Of a stretch of DNA of 64,000 nucleotides, positions 56,092 through 64,000 are shown in pieces; position 1 is the stretch's first letter, and the number at the start of each line of letters is the position of its first letter. This DNA comes from Cellvibrio sp. PSBB023 (GTDB lineage: Bacteria; Pseudomonadota; Gammaproteobacteria; Pseudomonadales; Cellvibrionaceae): NCBI RefSeq assembly GCF_002007605.1, contig NZ_CP019799.1:4457501-4521500 (forward strand), in the 5' to 3' direction. A program made the position numbers and the translations under genes. The notes under the pieces were generated by a model. That model was not told the DNA's origin. It saw only the letters and a program-made list of their open reading frames with translations, and made no database searches.

Positions 56092-57492
56092 TTAGTCGGG
56101 CGAGGCAGGGATGGGGAGGAAAATACTAAAGCGTGCGCCGCCCAGCCCGGAGCGACTGATGCGGATATCGCCATCGTAGCTGCGAATAATTTCAGCAGCG
56201 ACTGCCAGGCCAATGCCTTGTCCGGGTTGGTTGGTGTCCAGCCGCTGGCCGCGTTCCAGAATACGTTCAGTCTGGTCCTCAGGCACGCCGGGGCCGTCAT
56301 CTTCTATCTCGATGCACAGTTGGTTGTCAGTCAGGGATGAGCTCATCCGCACTTCCTGATGGCCGTATTTGAAGGCGTTCTCCAGCAGGTTGCCGAGCAA
56401 TTCCATCACATCCTGTTCATCGCCCGCGACTATGGAGTTGGGGGCCAAGGCTAGCGATTGTTTCATTTTTTTATGGGCATATACCTTTTGCAAGGCGGCA
56501 AATAAGCGCTGGGCAATAGGCTCGATACGGGTGCGACGGAAGCTGCCGTGCTGTTGGCTGGAGACGGCGCGCTGCAATTGGTAGGTCACCACCTGATTCA
56601 TGCGAGCGACTTGCTCGCTGGCGATTTGCTGCAATTCGCCGTCGGATTCTGCACCCTGTCCAAGCCGGCTCTGCAGTACTGCAAGAGGCGTTTTCAAGCT
56701 GTGCGCGAGGTCGGCCAGACTATTGCGATAGCGCTGGCGCAAGGCCTGTTCGCGCTCCAATACCTGATTGAGGTTGTCGACGATTTTTTGCAGTTCCCTG
56801 GGGTGTTCTCCGGCGATGTTACTGGTATCGCCGCTCTGCATTTTTTTCAGCGCCACGGCGAGCTTGCCCAGTGGGCGTAGGCCCCAGCGCAGAATCATGG
56901 TCTGTGCGATGAGCAGGAAAATCCCGGCGGCGCCCAGCCAGCGCCAGAGTTCGTTGCGATAGGCTTTGAGCTCCGCTTTGAATTCGGTCGCCCCGTGGAT
57001 CACCACAAAATAAAACGGTGTTGGTTTGCCGCTGGCGTCCTCCCAATTGACCGCGTAGCTCGCGACAAAATGCAGGTTTTTATCCAGTCGTTGTTCACTG
57101 AAAACCAGTTGCCCGGGGGAGTCTTTGGTGACCACGCTGTTGTAGGGCGGCGGATCGCGCAGGGCGGCAGAGTTGGAGTGCCAGACCAGTTTTTCCTGGC
57201 CGTTGAAAATGTAGCCGTACAAGCCCGAGTTGGGGTGCTCAAAATCGGCTTCACTCAGGGTGACTGGCATGCGCAGGCTGTCGAAGCGATTGTTGCGCAC
57301 TTCCGGCTCGGCAACGCTGAACAACAGGTTGATGTGCCCGCGCAAGCGCGACGTTTCGGCAACGTTCAGGCTGTTTTCAAAGGCGCGATCCAGAAAAAAA
57401 CCGGTCAGCCCCAGGAATAGCGGCAGCAATACTGCCGAGGCCAGCAACAGCCTGGCCGCGATAGAAGAGAAGCGTGCCTTGAGCTTGGACAA
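56092..57492 (-). CDS. PhoQ-like sensor histidine kinase
   Basis: 466 aa. Two membrane helices (about 14-32 and 188-206) flank a periplasmic sensor domain (about 33-187), then HAMP, a dimerisation helix with the phospho-acceptor His in LADLAHSLKTPLAVLQ (near 272), and the ATPase domain with NLLENAFKYG, DDGPGVP and GQGIGLAVA. Overall it follows the PhoQ plan. Its gene begins 3 bases after the response-regulator stop. Signal unknown; divalent cations or envelope stress are the family norm. Confidence 0.9.
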   Translation of the reverse strand: MSKLKARFSSIAARLLLASAVLLPLFLGLTGFFLDRAFENSLNVAETSRLRGHINLLFSVAEPEVRNNRFDSLRMPVTLSEADFEHPNSGLYGYIFNGQEKLVWHSNSAALRDPPPYNSVVTKDSPGQLVFSEQRLDKNLHFVASYAVNWEDASGKPTPFYFVVIHGATEFKAELKAYRNELWRWLGAAGIFLLIAQTMILRWGLRPLGKLAVALKKMQSGDTSNIAGEHPRELQKIVDNLNQVLEREQALRQRYRNSLADLAHSLKTPLAVLQSRLGQGAESDGELQQIASEQVARMNQVVTYQLQRAVSSQQHGSFRRTRIEPIAQRLFAALQKVYAHKKMKQSLALAPNSIVAGDEQDVMELLGNLLENAFKYGHQEVRMSSSLTDNQLCIEIEDDGPGVPEDQTERILERGQRLDTNQPGQGIGLAVAAEIIRSYDGDIRISRSGLGGARFSIFLPIPASPD

Positions 57493-57495
57493 GGC

Positions 57496-58173
57496 TTATT
57501 GAACATCCAGATTGAACCGGTAGCCCAGGCCGCGCTGGGTACTGATCAGGTTGAGGCTGCCATCGGGGTCGAGTTTCTTGCGCAGGCGCCCGACAAACAC
57601 TTCAATCACATTGCTGTCGCGGTCGTAGTCCTGGGCATAAAGGTGTTCGGTCAGCTCGCTTTTGGAGATGTTTTTACCGGCATGTAGCGCCAGATAAGTG
57701 AGGGTGTTGTACTCAAAGCTGGTCAGTTCCACTTCGGTCTCATCGCGGTGCACACGCTTGGCACTGGTATCAATGGTGATAGGGCCGTAGCGCAGCACTG
57801 AGGAGGCGTGACCACTGGCGCGGCGCAGCAGGGCGTGAATGCGGGCGCGCAGCTCTTCGGGGTGGAAGGGTTTGGTCAGGTAGTCATCGGCACCGGCTTC
57901 CAGGCCTTGTACCTTGTCCTGCCAGTTGCCGCGTGCAGTCAAAATCAAAATGGGAAAGTTGCGCGATTTGCTGCGCAGTTCGCGGATCAGTTGGGTGCCA
58001 TCCAGCAGTGGCAGGCCCAGGTCGATAATGGCCAGATCATAATCGTATTCACTGCCCAGAAATAACCCTTCGCGACCGTCGGCGGCGCTGTCACACGCGT
58101 ATTTTTCGTCGGCCATCAGGGCGAGAATTTGCTCGCGCAGGGGTTTTTCATCTTCCACAATCAAAATGCGCAT
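57496..58173 (-). CDS. PhoP-like OmpR-family response regulator
   Basis: 225 aa. The receiver has the acidic pocket VEDE, phospho-acceptor Asp51 (IIDLGLP), Thr in LTARG and Lys in TKPF. The C-terminal winged helix (about 125-220) contains SFEYNTLTYLALHAGKN and RDSNVIEVFVGRLRKKL, the PhoP/OmpR DNA-binding form. Middle gene of PepSY-regulator-kinase, 38 bases after the PepSY gene. Confidence 0.93.
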   Translation of the reverse strand: MRILIVEDEKPLREQILALMADEKYACDSAADGREGLFLGSEYDYDLAIIDLGLPLLDGTQLIRELRSKSRNFPILILTARGNWQDKVQGLEAGADDYLTKPFHPEELRARIHALLRRASGHASSVLRYGPITIDTSAKRVHRDETEVELTSFEYNTLTYLALHAGKNISKSELTEHLYAQDYDRDSNVIEVFVGRLRKKLDPDGSLNLISTQRGLGYRFNLDVQ

Positions 58174-58211
58174 AGGGTGATCCTGACGTTATTCTGTAAA
58201 GGCTGGATGGA

Positions 58212-58613
58212 TTACTGGTTGAGCAACTGGCCGGTTTGGCCATCGACATTGATGACACGCATACGGCCATCATTAAGCACTTTAACACCATAAATGACGC
58301 CGGACTCACTGCGTTGGCTGTTAACGCTCATCACTTGTCCGCCCACTTTGGCGCGCACCAATGCGGCGGCTTGCGCCGGGGAGAGTTTGGGCTGCACAGG
58401 ATCGGCGCTGATGCTCTTGCTGTCGATCAATGAATTGTCCGGCGCGCTGGACGGCATGCCCATATCGCCGTCCAGCAGCGAGGGGTCGGCGAACGCTACC
58501 AGACTGGCCAATAAGGTCAGGCTTAGCGCGGCGGAGAGTGCATGACGAATAGCGATACCCACTTGGCGACAGGCGACAAGTGATGTGGTGCGGGAGGTCT
58601 TTGACTGCAACAT
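58212..58613 (-). CDS. Exported PepSY-domain protein
   Basis: 133 aa from the ATG at 58613; a TTG four codons earlier is possible. An N-terminal hydrophobic leader (about 25-45, ending AFA-D) is followed by a single PepSY domain (about 75-133) with LSPAQAAALVRAKVGGQVMS and MRVINVDGQTGQLL. PepSY proteins inhibit peptidases or act as accessory sensors. Location just ahead of a PhoPQ-like pair suggests modulation of that kinase. Confidence 0.85.
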   Translation of the reverse strand: MLQSKTSRTTSLVACRQVGIAIRHALSAALSLTLLASLVAFADPSLLDGDMGMPSSAPDNSLIDSKSISADPVQPKLSPAQAAALVRAKVGGQVMSVNSQRSESGVIYGVKVLNDGRMRVINVDGQTGQLLNQ

Positions 58614-58713
58614 AACAAATTCCAACTGGGAGATAGCACTGCATCACTATCGCCGCTGTTTGGGCAAAGGTCAATTTGACCCTTACCCCGTGTGAGGCTG
58701 TATGGTGAGGTAA

Positions 58714-59289
58714 CTAGTAGCGATCTCTAACGTGCACAATACGGTCACCGGGGTGGTGGCGCGTCTCTGTAGTATAGACGCGACCATCGTAACGGTAGGT
58801 GACATCATAGCCTACCAGCTCGCGCTGGTATTCTGTGCGGTAGCGGGTAGAGCAGACTTCGCGATCTTCATAGCGGGTCACGCTGCGGCTGCCGCCGGCC
58901 ACATTATTGCCTATTGCCGCTCCAATCAAGCCACCGGCCGCTGTCGCGTGACCATTGCGACCGACTTCATGGCCGATAGCTGCGCCAATCAGCCCACCGA
59001 CCACTGTGCCCTGGAACGAGTCGCCACCGCGACGCTCATTGTAGGCCACGGTTTCTACGTGGCAGGAATCAACGGGTACGCGGATAGCAACATCGCGGTA
59101 AATAGGCGTGCTGCGCACAACACGGGCATAGTCGTCGCGGTACACAACGCGCTCGCGGTGTTCTACGCGATAGCTGCGTTCATGTTTGTGCGGGTGTGAA
59201 TGCTTGTAGTGTTTTCCATCGGCAAGGGCATTGTTAGCCAGCAACAAGCTGATGCTGGCCAGTGCGCTGAATGCTAACAATTTTTTCAT
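58714..59289 (-). CDS. Periplasmic glycine-zipper 2TM protein
   Basis: 191 aa from the ATG at 59289 with AGGA. A signal peptide ends near ALA-D (residue 23). A His-rich start (HYKHSHPHKHERS) is followed by the glycine-zipper repeat GTVVGGLIGAAIGHEVG ... AAGGLIGAAIGNNVAGG (about 94-135) and a Tyr/Arg/Asp-rich tail. Similar to RcsF- or SlyB-type envelope proteins in style. The His cluster could bind metal. Confidence 0.82.
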   Translation of the reverse strand: MKKLLAFSALASISLLLANNALADGKHYKHSHPHKHERSYRVEHRERVVYRDDYARVVRSTPIYRDVAIRVPVDSCHVETVAYNERRGGDSFQGTVVGGLIGAAIGHEVGRNGHATAAGGLIGAAIGNNVAGGSRSVTRYEDREVCSTRYRTEYQRELVGYDVTYRYDGRVYTTETRHHPGDRIVHVRDRY

Positions 59290-59562
59290 GGTGTCGATTC
59301 CTGTGAAAAGGTGCCATTGATTGTGTGCACTGCCGAAGGTGTTGGTTGGCGATTGCACAGTTTCAGACTAGTCCCCATAAACTGAATCAAAACTGAAGGT
59401 TGCGCGCATTTTTCGGTAGTGATCTGGTTTCTTGCGCGCTGCCACACATTTGTCGACATTCGCGAAAAAGCTGAAATAAAGGCGCATGCAGCGCCAACTT
59501 TGGTTGGTACTCAGGTTATAATCGCGGCCATTTTTTCCAGATTACCCGCAACAGGTTGTTTC

Positions 59563-60825
59563 ATGTCTGAATTGAACGTCAAAGAATATATGGCTGAAGT
59601 AGGCCGCAAAGCGCGTGCCGCCTCCCGTGTGATTGCCGCGGCGCCTACGGCGGTAAAAAATGCTGCGCTGCTGGCGATTGCTGCTGAGTTGGATAAATCC
59701 CGCATTACGCTGGTGGCTGAAAACCAGAAAGATCTTGCCGCCGGTAAGGCCAATGGTTTGGATGCGGCCATGTTGGATCGTCTGGCGGTGAAACCGGCGA
59801 CCATCGACGGCATGATCGAAGGTCTGCGTCAGGTTGCTGCACTGGCTGATCCCTGTGGTGAAATCACAGGCATGAGCTATCGCCCCACCGGTATTCAGGT
59901 AGGCAAGATGCGCGTGCCTCTGGGCGTAGTGGGCATTATTTATGAGTCGCGCCCGAACGTTACCATTGATGCGGCGAGCTTGTGTTTGAAGTCAGGCAAT
60001 GCGGCTATTTTGCGCGGCGGCAGTGAGGCGATTCATTCCAATCGCGCCATCGCCAACTGTTTGCAGACGGGCCTGAAAACTGCCGGTTTACCAGCCGATG
60101 TGGTGCAAGTGGTTGAAACAACCGATCGCGCTGCTGTGGGTGAATTAATTGCCATGCCGCAATTTGTGGATGTGATTGTGCCTCGCGGCGGCAAGAGTTT
60201 GATTGAGCGTATCAGCAACGATGCCAAGGTACCGGTCATCAAACACCTGGACGGTATTTGTCATGTGTATATCGATGATAAGGCTGACCTTGATAAAGCC
60301 TTCACCATTGCCATGAATGCCAAAACCCATCGCTATGGTGTGTGTAACGCCATGGAAACCCTGCTCGTTCACCAGGCTGTTGCGGCCGCTATTTTGCCGC
60401 GCCTTGCCACTGCTTATGGTGAAAAAGGCGTTGAGCTGCGCGGCGATGAGCAAACCCGCGCACTGATCAAGGCTAATGTGGCGACGGAAGAGGATTGGGC
60501 CACTGAATACCTGGCGCCGGTTTTATCGATCAAGGTCGTGGCAGGTCTGGATGAGGCTATTGCGCACATTAACCAATACAGTTCACAGCATACCGATGCC
60601 ATAGTTACCGAAGACTATACCCGTGCGCGTCGCTTTATCACCGAAGTTGACTCTGCATCGGTAATGGTCAATGCCTCCACTCGCTTTGCCGATGGTTTTG
60701 AGTATGGTCTGGGCGCAGAGATTGGTATCTCGACCGATAAGATCCACGCGCGCGGCCCGGTTGGTCTTGAAGGTCTGACCTCGCAAAAGTGGATAGTGTT
60801 TGGCGATGGGCATATTCGCCAGTAA
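59563..60825 (+). CDS. proA: Gamma-glutamyl phosphate reductase
   Basis: 420 aa from the ATG at 59563 (family start [20 protein letters not shown]); a frame from 59419 adds 48 spurious residues. Aldehyde-dehydrogenase fold: [27 protein letters not shown] is split by the family motif, VPRGGKSLI follows, and the catalytic Cys is in [14 protein letters not shown]. It reduces gamma-glutamyl phosphate to the semialdehyde in proline synthesis. nadD starts 3 bases after its stop. Confidence 0.97.
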   Translation: MSELNVKEYMAEVGRKARAASRVIAAAPTAVKNAALLAIAAELDKSRITLVAENQKDLAAGKANGLDAAMLDRLAVKPATIDGMIEGLRQVAALADPCGEITGMSYRPTGIQVGKMRVPLGVVGIIYESRPNVTIDAASLCLKSGNAAILRGGSEAIHSNRAIANCLQTGLKTAGLPADVVQVVETTDRAAVGELIAMPQFVDVIVPRGGKSLIERISNDAKVPVIKHLDGICHVYIDDKADLDKAFTIAMNAKTHRYGVCNAMETLLVHQAVAAAILPRLATAYGEKGVELRGDEQTRALIKANVATEEDWATEYLAPVLSIKVVAGLDEAIAHINQYSSQHTDAIVTEDYTRARRFITEVDSASVMVNASTRFADGFEYGLGAEIGISTDKIHARGPVGLEGLTSQKWIVFGDGHIRQ

Positions 60826-60828
60826 AAC

Positions 60829-61467
60829 ATGCGCAAATGTCTCGGTATTTTTGGTGGCACTTTTGACCCGATTCATCTCGGGCATTTGCGGTTGGCGTTG
60901 GAATTAAAGCAACAATTCTCACTGGATGAGATGCATCTCTTGCCCTGTTACCTGCCTCCGCATCGCGCTGCGCCGGGTGCCACTGCAAACCAGCGAGTGG
61001 CAATGCTGCGTCTGGCCTTGCAGGACTGCCCGCAGTTGCAACTTGATACACGCGAGCTGCAGCGTGATCGGCCGTCCTACACTGTAGACACTCTCACCGA
61101 ACTGCGTGCCCAACTGGGAGAACAAGTCAGCCTGAGTTTGTGTATGGGGATGGATAGTTTTTGCACGCTGGATAGCTGGCACGAATGGTCGCAGCTGATT
61201 CGGTTGGCGCATATTGTGGTCGTGGAGCGCCCCGGTTATGAGTTGCCAGTGGTGGGGCCGGTTGCTGACTTACTAAGGCGTCATCGCGCAGGTGCAGATG
61301 CTATTCAGGCAGCAGCGGCTGGTGCCGTGATTATCGCTGCGCCGCGGCTGTTGCCGATATCGGCAACGGAGATTCGCGCCCAGATCAAGAGTGGACAGTC
61401 ACCGCAATTTTTATTGCCGGATGCGGTCTTGAATTACATCCATGCGCAGCAGCTTTATTGTGAATAA
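60829..61467 (+). CDS. nadD: Nicotinate-nucleotide adenylyltransferase
   Basis: 212 aa. The nucleotidyltransferase motif GIFGGTFDPIHLGHLRLA and the C-terminal LPISATEIRAQIKSG (ISxTxIR) identify NadD; LLPCYLPPHR and MGMDSFCTLDSWHEW lie between. It makes deamido-NAD from nicotinate mononucleotide. proA-nadD-rsfS-rlmH-mrdA is a conserved gammaproteobacterial order. Confidence 0.97.
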   Translation: MRKCLGIFGGTFDPIHLGHLRLALELKQQFSLDEMHLLPCYLPPHRAAPGATANQRVAMLRLALQDCPQLQLDTRELQRDRPSYTVDTLTELRAQLGEQVSLSLCMGMDSFCTLDSWHEWSQLIRLAHIVVVERPGYELPVVGPVADLLRRHRAGADAIQAAAAGAVIIAAPRLLPISATEIRAQIKSGQSPQFLLPDAVLNYIHAQQLYCE

Positions 61468-61528
61468 AGTTGTTGTGTTTCTCATTGTTGAAAACAGTCT
61501 GATTTTTTTAAAACTTATAGGTAATTGA

Positions 61529-61861
61529 ATGTCTGATTTAAACCAAGCGATCATTAACGCCCTTGAAAACCTCAAAGGCAAAGACATAGTGACGCTCGAT
61601 GTGCATGAACTCACCGACGTAATGGACACCCTGATTATTGCCAGTGGTACCTCCAGCCGTCACACCCGCTCACTGGCGGAAAATCTGGTGGAAGAAACCA
61701 AGAAGTCCGGCTTTCGCGCGTTGGGAATAGAGGGGCTGGATGCCGGCGATTGGGTGTTGGTGGACTACGGCGATACCGTTGTACACGTGATGCAACAGGA
61801 AACCCGCGACTATTACGAGTTGGAAAAACTCTGGTCGATGAAACCCGCTAACCGTATTTAA
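61529..61861 (+). CDS. rsfS: Ribosome silencing factor RsfS
   Basis: 110 aa. Family blocks: VTLDVHELTDVMDTLIIASGTSSRHTRSLA (read in two parts), GLDAGDWVLVDYGDTVVHVM and the ending RDYYELEKLW. It binds L14 and blocks subunit joining in starvation. A TTATAGGTAA precedes the ATG. Confidence 0.96.
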   Translation: MSDLNQAIINALENLKGKDIVTLDVHELTDVMDTLIIASGTSSRHTRSLAENLVEETKKSGFRALGIEGLDAGDWVLVDYGDTVVHVMQQETRDYYELEKLWSMKPANRI

Positions 61862-61882
61862 GCCACAGCGGGTGAATCGCTG

Positions 61883-62359
61883 ATGCGCATTCGTATTATT
61901 GCCGTGGGCACCAAAATGCCCGACTGGGTTGAGCAGGGTTACGCCGAATATGCCAAGCGCATGCCGCGCGATGTGACTGTGGAAATGGTAGAGCTGCCGC
62001 TCGCCCAGCGCGGCAAAAATACGGACATCGCTACGGCCATGGCAAAAGAAGGCGAGGCCATAGTTGCTGCGATTGAAAAAGGCGGCAAAGGCGAGCAGGT
62101 GATTGCTCTGGAGGTAAAGGGCAAGCCCTGGAGTACAGAGCAACTGGCAGAGAACCTCGCTGGCTGGAAGATGAGCGGGTTTAATTACTGCTTGTTGATT
62201 GGTGGCCCCGACGGTTTGGCGCCAGAGTGTTTGTCGCTGGCATCGATCAAATGGTCGCTGTCACCGCTCACGCTGCCGCACCCGCTGGTGCGCATTCTGG
62301 TGATTGAACAGCTGTATCGCGCCTGTAGTATTTTGCAAAACCACCCGTATCACAAATAA
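61883..62359 (+). CDS. rlmH: 23S rRNA pseudouridine-1915 N3-methyltransferase
   Basis: 158 aa SPOUT enzyme: [26 protein letters not shown] at the start (shown here in part by its first residues), [25 protein letters not shown] for SAM binding, and the tail [17 protein letters not shown] with HPYHK. It methylates the pseudouridine of helix 69. It starts 21 bases after rsfS. Confidence 0.97.
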   Translation: MRIRIIAVGTKMPDWVEQGYAEYAKRMPRDVTVEMVELPLAQRGKNTDIATAMAKEGEAIVAAIEKGGKGEQVIALEVKGKPWSTEQLAENLAGWKMSGFNYCLLIGGPDGLAPECLSLASIKWSLSPLTLPHPLVRILVIEQLYRACSILQNHPYHK

Positions 62360-62434
62360 CACGGGGTGTTTGCACCCTGACTGGCTGCAATATCCATTAT
62401 TCCAACACGATTTTGATTACTCTCTGGCCCAAGA

Positions 62435-64000
62435 ATGCAAGAAGACCAACAGTTTAAAGATCACCTGCGCGAGGCACGATTATTTCGCAATCGCATTCTG
62501 GTGATGGCCGGCTTTATGCTGCTTTTGGCTTCTACAGTAGTCTATCGCTACTACGATTTGCAGATCGTTAACTACGAAGAATACGCGACCCAGTCCGAGC
62601 GTAACCGCGTGCATGTACAGCCGGTTGCGCCTACGCGCGGGCTGATTTTTGATAGCAACGGCTTATTGCTCGCTGACAACAAGCCCAGCTTTACCCTTTA
62701 TGTGATCAGTTCCAGCCAGATCGAGTTGGATGCCACCCTGGATCTGCTCAAATCCATCATCGAGATCACGCCCTCAGACCTGGAAAAATTCTACAAAGCC
62801 AAAAAGCAGCGTCGTCACTCGCTGGATCCGGTGCCTTTGCGTTACCGGCTGACGGAAGACGAGATCGCCCGTCTGGCGGTCAACCAGCATTTGTTGGATG
62901 GCGTTGAGGTTAACGCGGAATTGGTACGCAACTACCCCTATTCGGACCTGTTTGCCCACGTGATTGGCTATACCGGCCGCATCAGTGAGCGGGAAGTCAC
63001 ATCATTTAGCCCTGAACAGGTACAGCGTTATTCCGGTACTCACTCTATTGGTAAAAACGGCATAGAGCGCAGCTACGAAGAAGTCTTGTTAGGGCAGGTT
63101 GGCAGCCAGAACGTGGAGACCAATGCACGTGGTCGCGTTATGCGCGTGTTGGATCGTATCGACCCGAAACAGGGCAGTGATTTGCACCTGTATCTGGATG
63201 CCCGCTTGCAGGAGACCGCCACTGCGGTGATGCGCGGGCGCCGTGGTGCGGTGGTGGCGATTGATGTGAAAACGGGCGGTGTATTGGCTGCCGTCAGCTA
63301 CCCCGGTTTTGATCCCAACCTGTTTGTGACCGGGATTAGTGTGCCTAACTATCGCGCACTCAATGAAGATATAGACACTCCTTTGTTTAACCGCTTCCTG
63401 CAAGCCCAGTATCCACCGGGCTCTACCGTCAAACCTGTAGTAGGGATGGCGGGGTTGTATAACGGTTATACCGATGTGAATCGCGCTATTGCCGACCGTG
63501 GTTTTTATACCTTGCCCGGCAGTTCGCGCATCTACCGCGACTGGATTCTGGCAAAAACCGGTGGCGGACATGGCATGGTTAACCTCAAGACCGCGCTGGC
63601 TGAATCCTGTAATACCTATTTCTGGGATTTGGGGGTGCGCATGGGGATTGACCACATCAGCGAATTTGGCGCCCACTTTGGCTTGGGGATGCTGACCGGT
63701 ATCGATATTCCCAGCGAGCGCAAAGGTGTATGGCCATCGCGCGAGTGGAAGCGCGCTGCCAAAGGGCAGGCCTGGTATCCGGGTGATACCGTCAATATGT
63801 CAGTGGGTCAGGGGTTCGTATTGGTGACGCCCATGCAACTGGCAGTAATGACCGCCACGATTGCCAATCGCGGTACGCGCTACCGCCCGCAATTTGTGAA
63901 GCAAATTGGCGATCAACCCTTACCGCCGGTGATTGAAAGCCAATTGGAAACCAAACCGGAATATTGGAATGCGATTTTTGAGGGCATGTCCGAAGTGATG
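62435..64000 (+). CDS. mrdA: Penicillin-binding protein 2 (3' end beyond window)
   Basis: The frame from the ATG at 62435 is open for 522 codons to the window edge. A short cytosolic N-terminus is followed by one membrane helix (about 20-40, RILVMAGFMLLLASTVVY), the dimerisation/pedestal domain with APTRGLIFDSNGLLLADN (near 68) and the transpeptidase domain with the active-site Ser in YPPGSTVKP (near 330) and SxN in AESCNTYFWDLG. PBP2 builds side-wall peptidoglycan with RodA in the elongasome. rodA would be expected next. Confidence 0.96.
   Translation, partial: MQEDQQFKDHLREARLFRNRILVMAGFMLLLASTVVYRYYDLQIVNYEEYATQSERNRVHVQPVAPTRGLIFDSNGLLLADNKPSFTLYVISSSQIELDATLDLLKSIIEITPSDLEKFYKAKKQRRHSLDPVPLRYRLTEDEIARLAVNQHLLDGVEVNAELVRNYPYSDLFAHVIGYTGRISEREVTSFSPEQVQRYSGTHSIGKNGIERSYEEVLLGQVGSQNVETNARGRVMRVLDRIDPKQGSDLHLYLDARLQETATAVMRGRRGAVVAIDVKTGGVLAAVSYPGFDPNLFVTGISVPNYRALNEDIDTPLFNRFLQAQYPPGSTVKPVVGMAGLYNGYTDVNRAIADRGFYTLPGSSRIYRDWILAKTGGGHGMVNLKTALAESCNTYFWDLGVRMGIDHISEFGAHFGLGMLTGIDIPSERKGVWPSREWKRAAKGQAWYPGDTVNMSVGQGFVLVTPMQLAVMTATIANRGTRYRPQFVKQIGDQPLPPVIESQLETKPEYWNAIFEGMSEVM

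Noticed and set aside
63089-63676. 195-codon minus-strand frame opposite mrdA
   Set aside because: The opposite strand encodes the clear PBP2 transpeptidase domain.

Overview
The window looks like chromosome from a plant-cell-wall-degrading gammaproteobacterium of the Cellvibrio type (Cellvibrionaceae). The basis is three secreted proteins with family-2 carbohydrate-binding modules (CBM2) joined by poly-serine linkers, a pectin/galactarate locus driven by a large TonB-dependent receptor, and housekeeping genes in ordinary gammaproteobacterial order. No phage, insertion sequence, transposase or CRISPR array was seen. Both ends cut genes: the left end a CBM2-YceI protein, the right end penicillin-binding protein 2.

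Region by region. 1-2246 (minus): two tandem CBM2-YceI proteins resembling Cbp2D/Cbp2E of Cellvibrio japonicus. 2400-4767: a membrane protein and a LysR regulator. 5234-17742 (plus): a pectin-to-2-oxoglutarate locus made of a TonB receptor, GH105 and GH28 enzymes, an exported lactonase-like propeller, an MFS acid-sugar transporter, galactarate dehydratase, 5-dehydro-4-deoxyglucarate dehydratase and 2-oxoglutarate semialdehyde dehydrogenase. A 14-base motif is shared upstream of the receptor and the transporter. 17877-23278: a Zur-box operon of a COG0523 GTPase, a TonB receptor, a DUF1624 membrane protein and a DUF1826 protein. 23421-25490 (minus): mesX-mesD, the folate-independent methionine synthase pair, behind a MetR-type box. 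25837-27717: orphan genes between palindromic repeats. 27780-33959: a second, divergent zinc-starvation cluster around one Zur box, with folE2-thrS-hemB-COG0523 on one side and zrgA-hisI on the other.

34032-38168: a Fur box, FecI-type sigma factor, FecR and a STN-domain TonB receptor, that is, a complete iron-uptake signalling unit. 38409-38485: a CAU-anticodon tRNA. 38651-39895: a CE6 esterase with CBM2. 40189-45130 (minus): the rpsU-yqeY-dnaG-rpoD macromolecular synthesis cluster, divergent from tsaD-folB-folK. The rest is housekeeping and envelope genes: corA, a pteridine reductase, cca, an EamA transporter, a small outer-membrane protein, galE, a Ca/Na antiporter, a DegV protein, a PepSY/PhoP/PhoQ-like unit, a glycine-zipper protein, and proA-nadD-rsfS-rlmH-mrdA.

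Three themes link the genes: capture and oxidation of plant polysaccharide, with pectin sugars entering central metabolism by the oxidative (aldarate) route; metal homeostasis, with two Zur operons and one Fur/FecI unit within about 20 kb; and core replication, transcription and translation genes. The most notable regions are the paired Zur islands, whose spare enzymes keep their zinc ligands, the CBM2-YceI tandem, and the exported lactonase inside an otherwise cytosolic aldarate pathway. All functional calls are from sequence reading and family knowledge; no database search was run.
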